A DNA stretch of 64,000 bases. It comes from CAXXOK01 sp963663285 (lineage in GTDB: Bacteria; Bacillota; Clostridia; Christensenellales; Aristaeellaceae). A program made the position numbers and the translations under genes. Shown here piece by piece: positions 1 through 7,806 of this stretch. The stretch lies in assembly GCA_963663285.2 (NCBI GenBank), contig CAXXNI010000002.1, positions 620,001 through 684,000 on the forward strand. The letters are read 5' to 3'. Each line of letters starts with the position of its first letter. The first letter of the stretch is position 1. Under the pieces are notes generated by a model that saw nothing but the letters and a program-made list of their open reading frames with translations, was not told the origin of the DNA and ran no database searches.

Positions 1-780
1 ACCGCCGGTACCCAAAACGTTGACGGTATCTGTTGGTAGTGCGCCTTCATAGAAAGGCATATATGTTTTTACCAAACGCTTGTGATCGAATATATCAAGT
101 GGTGTTTTCGTGTTGGTAAGGCTAAGCGGTTCGGAAAAGTGCTTTGTAATAAATTCCGTGTAACTCATTCCGCTGACGCGTTCAACCAGAAGCTCCAGCA
201 GCGTGAAACCGTCATTGCAATACTCACTCATTTCTCCCGGCGAAGCTTTGAGGTGCTGACCCGCCAGCTTCTCAAGAAGCGTATCGTGTGATTGCGTAGC
301 GTTGTCATCAAATAAAAAAGTGTTTGAAAAGGTGGAACCATATAACCCGGAGGAGTGGTTCATCAACATACGGGGGGTTATCTCTATATAGCGCGGATCG
401 TCCATAACAAATTCAGGAATGTAGGCGGTAAGGGACGTATCAATATCGATAAGCCCCTGATCCCAAAGAACCATAATGGCCGCGGAGACAAACATTTTGC
501 TTGTAGAACCGATACCGTACATGCTATCTTTTGTGATTGCCCGGTTTTCCGCTTTGCTGTAAACGCCGCTGGCTCCGGAAAGAACGATGTGGCCGTCATC
601 GATTATTGCGTATTGGACGCTGGTTGCGCCATGGTCGCTGACGATCAGCCCGGCTATTTGCTGTGCCCGGTCCGCAAGTGAGTTTGTAGTACCAGCTACA
701 GCAGATGAAACCAGAGACAGCAGCAAAACGGCGAGTAAGGCAACCGATACTATTTTTCTCCTCATCATTGCTCTCTTCAT
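1..780 (-). CDS. Serine beta-lactamase-family (class C / PBP-like) protein, C-terminus cut by window edge
   Basis: The frame is open from an ATG at 780 down to base 1, so at least 260 residues are seen and the end lies outside the window. The first ~27 residues (MKRAMMRRK then a hydrophobic stretch ending in SAVAG) form a signal peptide. Residues 92-95 are S-T-S-K, the SxxK nucleophile and lysine, and Y187-C-N189 is the YxN motif of class C beta-lactamases, DD-peptidases and related esterases. AAGGAGA lies eight bases before the ATG. The third (KTG-like) motif is beyond the edge. Family members hydrolyse beta-lactams, D-amino peptides or esters outside the membrane, and sequence alone does not say which. 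It lies 150 bp downstream of the transglutaminase-like gene on the same strand and may be co-transcribed with it. Confidence 0.85.
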   Translation of the reverse strand, partial: MKRAMMRRKIVSVALLAVLLLSLVSSAVAGTTNSLADRAQQIAGLIVSDHGATSVQYAIIDDGHIVLSGASGVYSKAENRAITKDSMYGIGSTSKMFVSAAIMVLWDQGLIDIDTSLTAYIPEFVMDDPRYIEITPRMLMNHSSGLYGSTFSNTFLFDDNATQSHDTLLEKLAGQHLKASPGEMSEYCNDGFTLLELLVERVSGMSYTEFITKHFSEPLSLTNTKTPLDIFDHKRLVKTYMPFYEGALPTDTVNVLGTGG

Positions 781-930
781 TCGAAACTGTCTCCTTCTCA
801 TCAGAACGATGTGTTTTTTTCCAGTTGGAAAAGTATAAAGCAGGCTTTAACTGTGTACGACTGTCAAGAAAACTGGCTAAGATGGAACATAAAACCATGA
901 ACTTTGAAAATGATGATTCCGATCCAATGC

Positions 931-2484
931 TTATTGTCCGCTGATCAATTCACATACCATGGTGCTGTTTGTAAGAAATGCCAGTGGCAATTCGCCGGTA
1001 GGAATCGTATATTCAGCAGTTGGAAACTGAATTGCGAGCGGCAGGAAAACTTCCCCGCTGGCTGGGGGAATCAATGGCAGATCGGTATCTTTTTGAACGA
1101 CACAACGCATTGAATCTTGGTTCGCGAAGTAAAAATCAATAAACGTCTGCCGTTCTTCAGCGCTCAGGTTATCCGGGTATAGCGCCAACTGCCCTACGGA
1201 TGTGTCAACAGGCACCCAACCATAATTAGGCAGGTAAAACTCCGCCCAGAAATGCCCGCCGAATTCATCTTTGAACAGCTGCCAGCCGCCTGTTGTTCTG
1301 GCAGGGATACCCAAAGCCCGGCACATGGCGGAAAAATACATCGATTGAGCGCCGCAATCGCCACGCTGGTATTGGTGTACGTAACTGGACTCGCTTAATT
1401 CTGTCCGCGGCCACAGAATATTGTGTGGCATAAGCGCATAGGTGATGTTATTAACAATATAATCGTACAGCTTACGTGCGGCCAGATATGGATTATTTTC
1501 ACCAGCGGCAATACTTTCAGCCATCGTACGGATTGCCGGTGTGATTTCGGTATTGCCATAGGAACGAGTGTATTGCTGGTAAAGAGCTGAACTTTGATCA
1601 TACTCGCCAACATTTTCCGGATCAATCGAAAAACGCTGCACGGAATGCGAGAAGGTAAAAACAACCTGGATGGATAAATCCCCGGTGAGTTCTGCCAAAG
1701 GAACTTCCATATAAATAAGCCCGATATCCTGATCAAGGCTGGGTGGTTGTTTAACCCACTCTTTTGGTGTAATGGATTCGATGATAACGTTAGTCTGCGC
1801 TCCGGTGTTGATGGGAATTGGCAGCCAAAGGCGATAGGTTCCCTGCGCTGGCAATTCATTCCGTGGGATGGTTATGGTATGCGTACCGCGATAGACCGCA
1901 GGCGAGTCATACTGCAAAAAGGAATCCTCCGGCTGATTTTCAGCCACCCGGTTGACTTTTAAAACAAGATTGCATAATGTTTCCATATTCTTGTCATTGG
2001 CGCGCATCAATTCCACATGGCGGTAGGCCAGATTGACCAAAGCCTGATCGAGGTAGTGATCTTCGCCGTCATAAAATGCGTGTTCTGTTTCTTCCGGTGC
2101 GGTCCATAAAGCTATCTCTTCTTCGCTTACTTGCGGATACGTTTTTCTGATTTGCTCTTTCAGTTCTTCTAAAGTGTAAGGATAAATTATGGGGTACAGG
2201 GAAGCCCGCTGTGCACGCATGTCACAGTCATCCGCCAGGCTTGCTTTTCCTTCTGCTAGTAAAAGCGGAATTGCCTTCACGAATAATTGGTGTGCTTTTG
2301 TATATTCTCTTTGTGTTTCCGCTGCCTGTGCCTGCTGATATAGCAATTCGCCCTCGCTTAAATCTTCAGCCATGCTGATAAAGGGCAAGCTTGACAGCAG
2401 AAAAATAAACAAGAAAAATACCAAGAAATATATGCTTATAGGTTGGATAGGTGTGCTGATTTTAGTACACTTAATGCAAATCAT
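931..2484 (-). CDS. Exported transglutaminase-like (papain-fold) protein
   Basis: This protein has 517 residues, starting at the ATG at 2484, which has GAGG nine bases upstream; a longer reading from 2547 has no such site. Residues 12-38 are a strongly hydrophobic signal peptide or anchor. A helical region with TPR-like character (about 43-90) follows, then a mixed region, then a transglutaminase-like core at about 330-430. The catalytic triad is visible: Cys377 in GDCGAQS, His411 in GGHFWAEF and Asp427 in VPVDTS. Proteins of this family act as peptidases, amidases or cross-linkers outside the cell, and the substrate here is unknown. It precedes the beta-lactamase-family gene on the same strand, so both may act at the cell envelope. 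Confidence 0.85.
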   Translation of the reverse strand: MICIKCTKISTPIQPISIYFLVFFLFIFLLSSLPFISMAEDLSEGELLYQQAQAAETQREYTKAHQLFVKAIPLLLAEGKASLADDCDMRAQRASLYPIIYPYTLEELKEQIRKTYPQVSEEEIALWTAPEETEHAFYDGEDHYLDQALVNLAYRHVELMRANDKNMETLCNLVLKVNRVAENQPEDSFLQYDSPAVYRGTHTITIPRNELPAQGTYRLWLPIPINTGAQTNVIIESITPKEWVKQPPSLDQDIGLIYMEVPLAELTGDLSIQVVFTFSHSVQRFSIDPENVGEYDQSSALYQQYTRSYGNTEITPAIRTMAESIAAGENNPYLAARKLYDYIVNNITYALMPHNILWPRTELSESSYVHQYQRGDCGAQSMYFSAMCRALGIPARTTGGWQLFKDEFGGHFWAEFYLPNYGWVPVDTSVGQLALYPDNLSAEERQTFIDFYFANQDSMRCVVQKDTDLPLIPPASGEVFLPLAIQFPTAEYTIPTGELPLAFLTNSTMVCELISGQ

Positions 2485-2998
2485 TCTTTTGTACCTCACA
2501 TTATGAGTAGTTATGTTGGCTTTTCTCCAGAAACGATCTACGAACATTGTAACACACTATACAAGTACAGCAAACAAAATATGCATTTGGAGTGATGCTG
2601 ACAGCGCTTGGAGCATAAAGGACATGCTTTGTCAATATGAAGATTATATTAATAAAATCGTGGAAATGGCATATTGCAGACTTAGGAGCTGGCTACTACA
2701 ATAGAATAGAATCATGTGGCAACTGGCATTTTTACAACCATATTCCAAAAAGCAACAAATGTGGTGGTATAACCATGCTCCATTTGCAAAGCATGAAAGC
2801 AATGTATGGGGCGAAGTACGCTACAATGATGTGAATAGTGCCCGATAATATTGCAGATGTTTATACTATTTGGGGAAAGTAAACAAACCTTCTTATTTCA
2901 CCGGGTAATAGATGAAAGAGAGGGGCTAGTGATCACACATCATCATATTACGCTGCCTGTATAATATTTTTCAGGCGGCGGGGAATACGGGGGATTCC
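2485..2998. other. Divergent intergenic region, 514 bp
   Basis: This stretch separates the minus-strand envelope genes from the plus-strand ETF operon. It is AT-rich, and the short open frames in it lack a ribosome binding site and any recognisable product. The only structured part is the inverted repeat at 2951-2980 next to the ETF operon. Confidence 0.6.
2951..2980 (+). promoter_or_regulatory. Inverted repeat enclosing a TATAAT -10 box before etfB
   Basis: CGCTGCCTG (2951-2959) pairs with CAGGCGGCG (2972-2980), nine pairs including one G-T. The loop holds TATAAT at 2960-2965, 34 bases before the etfB start. No convincing -35 box is visible, which would fit an activator-dependent promoter. 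The repeat could be an operator or an RNA hairpin. Confidence 0.4.
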
Positions 2999-3805
2999 AT
3001 GAACATTTTCGTATGCATCAAACAAGTACCAGCCACAAGCAAGGTGCAAGTGGACGAGCAGACCGGGGTGCTCAAGCGCGCGGGTGTTGCCAGCAAAATG
3101 AACCCGTACGATCTGTATGCGCTGGAGGCGGCGCTGCGGCTTAGGGAGCTGCACGGCGGCACGGTGACGGTCGGCACCATGGGCCCGCCGCAGGCGCAGG
3201 CGATTGTGAAGGAAGCCTACTGGATGGGCGCGGACGAGGGCTATGTGTTCTCCGACCGGCGCCTTGGCGGCGCGGATGTGCTGGCTACCAGTTATACGCT
3301 TTCCCAGGCCATCCAGAGCGTGGGCGATTTTGACCTCATCCTCTGCGGCAAACAGACCACCGACGGGGATACCGCGCAGGTCGGCCCCGCCATTGCCGAG
3401 CACATGGGTATTCCCCACGCGGCGTGGGTGTCCGGCGTGACCGTGCGGGATAGCGGCGTGGATGTGGAACAGCAGCTGCAGGACGTGGTGGAAACCGTGC
3501 ATATGCCCTTTCCCTGCCTGATAACCGTGGAAAAGGATATTTACATGCCGCGCCTGCCTTCGCTCAAGGCGGCCAAGGCGGTCAAGGATAAGCCCGTGCA
3601 CATCATCGGGCTGGACGCGTTTCCGGATACCGACCCCGGCCATTACGGCCTCTCCGGCAGCCCCACACAGGTGGAGCGTATCTTCCCGCCGCCCTGCGGC
3701 GCGGACAAAGAAGTGTGGACGGGTGAGGACTGCGCAGAAAGACTGCATGAAACGCTCACCAAGTGGAAGTTTATCGGCGGGGAGGCGACGGCATGGCACA
3801 AATAG
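2999..3805 (+). CDS. etfB: Electron transfer flavoprotein beta subunit (first copy)
   Basis: This 268-residue protein begins MNIFVCIKQVP, the standard EtfB opening, and carries the family signatures LILCGKQTTDGDTAQVGP (about 116-133) and a C-terminal GLSGSPTQV stretch. EtfB binds AMP or FAD and, with EtfA, carries electrons between a flavin dehydrogenase and other carriers. GGGGG lies five bases upstream of the ATG. It overlaps the ferredoxin-fused etfA by 13 bp and is followed by a GlcD-type dehydrogenase, the gene order of the LctBCD lactate dehydrogenase-ETF complex of acetogens. In that complex the extra FAD in EtfB is the bifurcating flavin; a bifurcating role here is inferred from gene order. 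Its GC content is visibly higher than that of the neighbouring genes. Confidence 0.92.
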   Translation: MNIFVCIKQVPATSKVQVDEQTGVLKRAGVASKMNPYDLYALEAALRLRELHGGTVTVGTMGPPQAQAIVKEAYWMGADEGYVFSDRRLGGADVLATSYTLSQAIQSVGDFDLILCGKQTTDGDTAQVGPAIAEHMGIPHAAWVSGVTVRDSGVDVEQQLQDVVETVHMPFPCLITVEKDIYMPRLPSLKAAKAVKDKPVHIIGLDAFPDTDPGHYGLSGSPTQVERIFPPPCGADKEVWTGEDCAERLHETLTKWKFIGGEATAWHK

Positions 3806-4980
3806 CAATACTGGAGCGCAAGTGCGACGGCTGCGGCGCGTGCATTGCCGCCTGTCCCTTTGGCGCGATTGGCATGAAAGACGGGAAACCCGAATTGAAC
3901 GCCGCGTGCAGGGTATGCGGCGTGTGCGTGAAAGCCTGCCCCAAACAAGCGATCATCCGGCTGGAAACCAAGGTGGACAGCGTGGATAAAAGCCTGTGGA
4001 AGGATATCCTCGTGTTCGCGGAAACCGGCGCGCACGGCCTGCACCCCGTGAGCCTGGAGCTGATCGGCAAGGCGCGGCAATTGGCGGCGCCGGTCGGGTT
4101 TGCGGTAAACGCCGTGCTGATTGGAAATAACATTGAACAGGATGCCGAGGAGCTGCGCCATTACGGCGTACAGCATGTGTATACCTACGATGATCCGCAG
4201 CTTGCCTACTTCCGCGCGGACGCGTTTGCTGCCTGCGCGGAGGACGCGATTAAAGCGCTCAAGCCCAGCGTAGTGCTGGTGGGCGCAACCTCGCTGGGGC
4301 GCAGCCTTGCGCCGCGGCTGTCCACACGCTTCCATACCGGCCTCACCGCGGACTGCACGTGTCTGGAGCTACGGGAGAATACCGATCTGGTGCAGATCCG
4401 CCCGGCATTCGGCGGCAATATTATGGCGCAGATCGTTACCACCAATACCCGCCCGCAGTTCGCCACCGTGCGCTATAAGGTGATGGACGCACCGACACGG
4501 CAGGAGGAAGCAGCAGGTACCATCGTAACGCGGAAAATCCCCAAAGGCGTAGCCGCCTCCCCGGTCACCCATGTGCGCACCGTGCCGGTGCCCGCGGGCA
4601 AGACTATATCGGATGCGGAAATCCTCGTGGTGGGCGGCCGCGGACTGCAAAAGGAAGCGGATTTGCAGCTGGTGAAAGAGTTGGCGGCATCACTCGGCGG
4701 GGACTGGGCGGTCAGCCGCCCGCTGGTGGAAAAAGGCTGGGCGGATAACGGGCGGCAGATCGGGCTTTCCGGCCGTACGGTACGCCCGCGGCTCATCATT
4801 ACCTGCGGGGTCAGCGGCGCGATCCAGTTCGCCAGCTGCATGAATTGCAGCGACCATATTATCGCCATCAATACCGATGCGAACGCGCCGATTTTCGACG
4901 TGGCGCACGTAGCCATCGTGGGCGATCTGTACCCCATTGTGCGGGGCTTGATTGCCAAACTGAAGGAGGGCGCGGCATGA
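3793..4980 (+). CDS. etfA: Electron transfer flavoprotein alpha subunit with N-terminal ferredoxin domain
   Basis: The chosen start at 3793 has GGGGAGG seven bases upstream and gives 395 residues; a start ten codons earlier lacks this site. Residues 1-60 are a ferredoxin-like domain with two CxxCxxCxxxC(P) motifs (Cys 11, 14, 17, 21 and Cys 39, 42, 45, 49), suited to two [4Fe-4S] clusters. The rest is standard EtfA, with an N-terminal Rossmann-like part and a C-terminal FAD domain (GGRGLQ and SGAIQ motifs). Such ferredoxin-fused EtfA subunits are known from lactate dehydrogenase-ETF complexes and would let the enzyme exchange electrons with reduced ferredoxin. The gene overlaps etfB and shares an ATGA stop-start overlap with the dehydrogenase, so the three are translationally coupled. 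Confidence 0.92.
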   Translation: MAQIAILERKCDGCGACIAACPFGAIGMKDGKPELNAACRVCGVCVKACPKQAIIRLETKVDSVDKSLWKDILVFAETGAHGLHPVSLELIGKARQLAAPVGFAVNAVLIGNNIEQDAEELRHYGVQHVYTYDDPQLAYFRADAFAACAEDAIKALKPSVVLVGATSLGRSLAPRLSTRFHTGLTADCTCLELRENTDLVQIRPAFGGNIMAQIVTTNTRPQFATVRYKVMDAPTRQEEAAGTIVTRKIPKGVAASPVTHVRTVPVPAGKTISDAEILVVGGRGLQKEADLQLVKELAASLGGDWAVSRPLVEKGWADNGRQIGLSGRTVRPRLIITCGVSGAIQFASCMNCSDHIIAINTDANAPIFDVAHVAIVGDLYPIVRGLIAKLKEGAA

Positions 4981-6374
4981 AACCATTTAAGCAGGTAGAC
5001 GCGGCCGACCTCGCGTATTTTGAAGCACTGCTGCCCGGACGTGTGTTTTCCGGGGACGCGATCAGCGAGGATTACGACCATGACGAGATGACCGAATACG
5101 GGCACTTCCAGCCGGATGTGGTATTGCAGGCGCTGAGCACGGAGGATGTGTCGGGTGTGCTGGCCTATTGCAACCAGCATAACATCGCCGTGACCCCGCG
5201 CGGGGCGGGCACCGGCCTGTGCGGCGGGTGCGTAGCCACGCAGGGCGGCGTAATCCTCTCCACCGAGAAGATGAAAAAAGTGCTGGAAGTGGATGAAAAG
5301 AACATGACCGCCACGGTGGAGCCGGGCGTACTGCTGATGGAGTTTCCCAAGGCGCTGGAAGGCACAGGGCTTTTCTACCCGCCCGATCCCGGCGAGAAAA
5401 CCGCCACCATGGGCGGCAACGCCATGACCAACGCGGGCGGCATGCGCGCGGTACGCTACGGCGTAACGCGGGATTATGTGCTGGGTATGGAAGTAGTGCT
5501 GGCCAGCGGCGAGGTGCTCACCCTCGGCGGCAAGAATGTGAAGTGTTCCAGCGGCTACAGCCTGGTGGATTTAATGGTCGGCAGCGAAGGTACGCTGGGC
5601 TTTTTAACCAAGCTGACCGTTAAGCTGATTCCCGAGCCGAAAACCAACCTCTCCCTGCTGATTCCCTTTGACGATCTGGACAAGTGCATCGAGGCGGTGC
5701 CCGCGGTGCTGGGCTGCGGATGCGAGCCGACGGCTGTGGAATTTATGGAGCGCGCGGTAATCGCCGCATCGGAAACCTACCTTGGCAAGCAGTTCCCGGA
5801 TACCAGCGCGGATGCGTACCTGCTGGTGCGGCTGGACGGCGCCAGTGCCGAAGCCCTGCAGCCCGCCGTAGACACGTTAACGGAGCTGTGCCTGTCCGTA
5901 GGCGCGCAGGATGTGCTGCTGGCGGATACCGACGAGCGCAAGGAGAGCATCTGGAATGCGCGCGGCGCATTTCTGGAGGCGATCAAGAACGGCACGACCG
6001 GCATGGACGAGTGCGACGTGGTCGTACCCCGCGACCGGATTGCCGCGTTTGTGGAAAAGAGCATGCAAATCGGCAAAGAGCAGGGCGTACGCATCTGTTC
6101 CTTCGGGCATGCGGGCGACGGTAACCTGCACATTTACGCCTGCCGGGATAACCTGACGGACGCAGACTGGCAGACCAAGGTGCAAACCGTAATGGACGAG
6201 CTGTACACCTCCGCCCAGCAGCTGAGCGGCGAGGTAAGCGGCGAGCACGGCGTAGGCCACGCCAAGCGGGACTTTCTGCGCCAGTCGCTGGGCGACACCC
6301 AAATCCGCCTGATGCAGGGCATTAAGCAGACGTTCGACCCAAACGGAATTTTAAATCCCGGGAAGGTGATTTAG
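4977..6374 (+). CDS. GlcD-type FAD-linked 2-hydroxyacid (lactate/glycolate) dehydrogenase
   Basis: The 465-residue protein starts at 4977 in an ATGA overlap with etfA. An FAD-binding type 4 domain (about 40-215, with PRGAGTGLCGG) is followed by an FAD-linked oxidase C-terminal domain ending with GHAGDGNLH (about 377-385) and a GEHGVGHAKR stretch. This is the LctD/GlcD architecture. The likely reaction is oxidation of D-lactate or another 2-hydroxyacid to the 2-oxoacid, with electrons passed to the upstream ETF. In the acetogen LctBCD complex, lactate oxidation by NAD+ is driven by reduced ferredoxin. Here the same role is inferred from the ferredoxin-fused EtfA and the coupling of the three genes. 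The substrate could be glycolate or another hydroxyacid. Confidence 0.88.
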   Translation: MKPFKQVDAADLAYFEALLPGRVFSGDAISEDYDHDEMTEYGHFQPDVVLQALSTEDVSGVLAYCNQHNIAVTPRGAGTGLCGGCVATQGGVILSTEKMKKVLEVDEKNMTATVEPGVLLMEFPKALEGTGLFYPPDPGEKTATMGGNAMTNAGGMRAVRYGVTRDYVLGMEVVLASGEVLTLGGKNVKCSSGYSLVDLMVGSEGTLGFLTKLTVKLIPEPKTNLSLLIPFDDLDKCIEAVPAVLGCGCEPTAVEFMERAVIAASETYLGKQFPDTSADAYLLVRLDGASAEALQPAVDTLTELCLSVGAQDVLLADTDERKESIWNARGAFLEAIKNGTTGMDECDVVVPRDRIAAFVEKSMQIGKEQGVRICSFGHAGDGNLHIYACRDNLTDADWQTKVQTVMDELYTSAQQLSGEVSGEHGVGHAKRDFLRQSLGDTQIRLMQGIKQTFDPNGILNPGKVI

Positions 6375-6391
6375 GCGACGTTTGTTGATTT

Positions 6392-6442
6392 CAATGATAA
6401 GAACACTACGTATAGACTTCCCGTACAATCTATTTATCATTG
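6392..6442. repeat. Nine-bp inverted repeat between the dehydrogenase and larA
   Basis: CAATGATAA (6392-6400) is the reverse complement of TTATCATTG (6434-6442), 33 bases apart, in the AT-rich gap after the GC-rich ETF operon. It may be a weak terminator or an operator for larA. Confidence 0.3.
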
Positions 6443-6488
6443 AATCATCGTTTTCGATTTCCTCTAGTTAAATATTTGGAGGACAGCC

Positions 6489-7760
6489 ATGACCAGTATA
6501 TCTATTCCTTATGGTAAGGGCGTCCAAACCCTGAAATTGCCGGAAGAACGTTTACGGGGCGTGCTCAAGCCTGCTGAACCGGAAGAATCGAACCGGGGTG
6601 AAGAAGAAATCGTACGCGAGGCGTTACAATGCCCCGTGGCTTCTTCACGCCTGAGCGAACTGGCAAGCGGAAAACAGCGTGTATTGGTGATTACAAGCGA
6701 CCACACACGGCCGGTGCCAAGCCGTATTACATTGCCGCTATTGCTTATGGAAATTCGTAAAGGCAATCCGGATGCGGAAATCAAAATCCTGATTGCCACA
6801 GGCATGCATCGGCCTAGCACGCAGGCGGAACTGCGCGCCAAAATGGGTGATGCCATTGTAGAACAGGAAACGATTGTAGCGCACGAAGCCGAGAAGGATG
6901 CGGACATGGTTACGCTGGGTACGCTGCCTTCCGGGGGCGTGCTAAAGTTAAACAAATTAACCATATGGGCTGACTTAATTGTGGCGGAAGGTTTTATCGA
7001 GCCACACTTTTTCGCCGGATTTTCCGGCGGACGAAAGAGCATACTGCCGGGTATCGCAGCGCGCGAAACAGTGCTTTATAACCATAATGCCCGTTTCTTA
7101 GCCAACCCGCTGGCAACGCAGGGAAATCTGGAGGGCAACCCGTTACACAAGGACATGCTTTTTGCCGCTCAAACAGCGGGACTTCGGTTTATTCTGAATG
7201 TTTTAATCGACGAGGACAAGCAAATTATCGCAGCCTATGCGGGGGAGCCTGAGGCGGCACATGCAGCAGGCTGCGAAGCTTGCCTGCTGCGTACACGGGT
7301 TACAAAAACCGAAGCGGATATTGTGATCACTTCCAACGGTGGGTATCCGCTGGATCAGAATGTGTATCAGTCCGTGAAGGGAATGACGGCGGCAGAAAGC
7401 TGTGTACGTCCAGGCGGTGTGATCATCATGTGCTCGGCGCTGGGCGATGGACACGGTGGAGAGGCTTTCCATCGCTGGTTTGCAGACAGGGAAAGTCCGC
7501 AGTCGGTAGCGCGGGAGATAGCGGAGATTCCACCGGAAGCGACTTGTATGGATCAATGGGAAGCGCAGATTCTGGCGCGGGTGTTATGCAAAGCGGCTGT
7601 TTTCTTTGTAACTGGCATTGAAAACCGTGATCTGATCTGTCGTATGCACATGAACTGGGAACCAGATGTGAATACCGCGCTTGCCGAGGCTACGAAACGG
7701 CTTGGGCAGGAAGCCTCCGTTGTCGTAATTCCGGATGGAGTAGGCGTGGTAGTGCAATAA
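6489..7760 (+). CDS. larA: LarA-family nickel-pincer hydroxyacid racemase/epimerase
   Basis: This 423-residue protein has the usual LarA length. The residues that hold the nickel-pincer nucleotide cofactor in Lactiplantibacillus plantarum LarA (His108, His174, Lys184, His200) are all present here one position earlier: His107 in GMHRP, His173 and Lys183 in EPHFFAGFSGGRK, and His199 in LYNHN. Asp71-His72 of DHTRPVP is also conserved. LarA interconverts D- and L-lactate by hydride transfer, and relatives act on other 2-hydroxyacids and sugar acids. TTGGAGGA lies just before the ATG. It follows a hydroxyacid dehydrogenase, where a racemase would supply the right enantiomer, but the kinase downstream leaves room for a sugar-acid substrate. 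The cofactor genes larB, larC and larE are not in this window. Confidence 0.88.
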   Translation: MTSISIPYGKGVQTLKLPEERLRGVLKPAEPEESNRGEEEIVREALQCPVASSRLSELASGKQRVLVITSDHTRPVPSRITLPLLLMEIRKGNPDAEIKILIATGMHRPSTQAELRAKMGDAIVEQETIVAHEAEKDADMVTLGTLPSGGVLKLNKLTIWADLIVAEGFIEPHFFAGFSGGRKSILPGIAARETVLYNHNARFLANPLATQGNLEGNPLHKDMLFAAQTAGLRFILNVLIDEDKQIIAAYAGEPEAAHAAGCEACLLRTRVTKTEADIVITSNGGYPLDQNVYQSVKGMTAAESCVRPGGVIIMCSALGDGHGGEAFHRWFADRESPQSVAREIAEIPPEATCMDQWEAQILARVLCKAAVFFVTGIENRDLICRMHMNWEPDVNTALAEATKRLGQEASVVVIPDGVGVVVQ

Positions 7761-7806
7761 CCGTCCATGTTTGGTTAATGGTAAGGGTGAAATTGGAGGA
7801 ACGCAT

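Noticed and set aside
2948..3808. A 286-codon open frame on the minus strand opposite etfB
   Set aside because: It is the antisense of a clear EtfB gene, has an odd residue mix (His/Arg-rich) and no ribosome site; GC-rich codon bias opens such frames.
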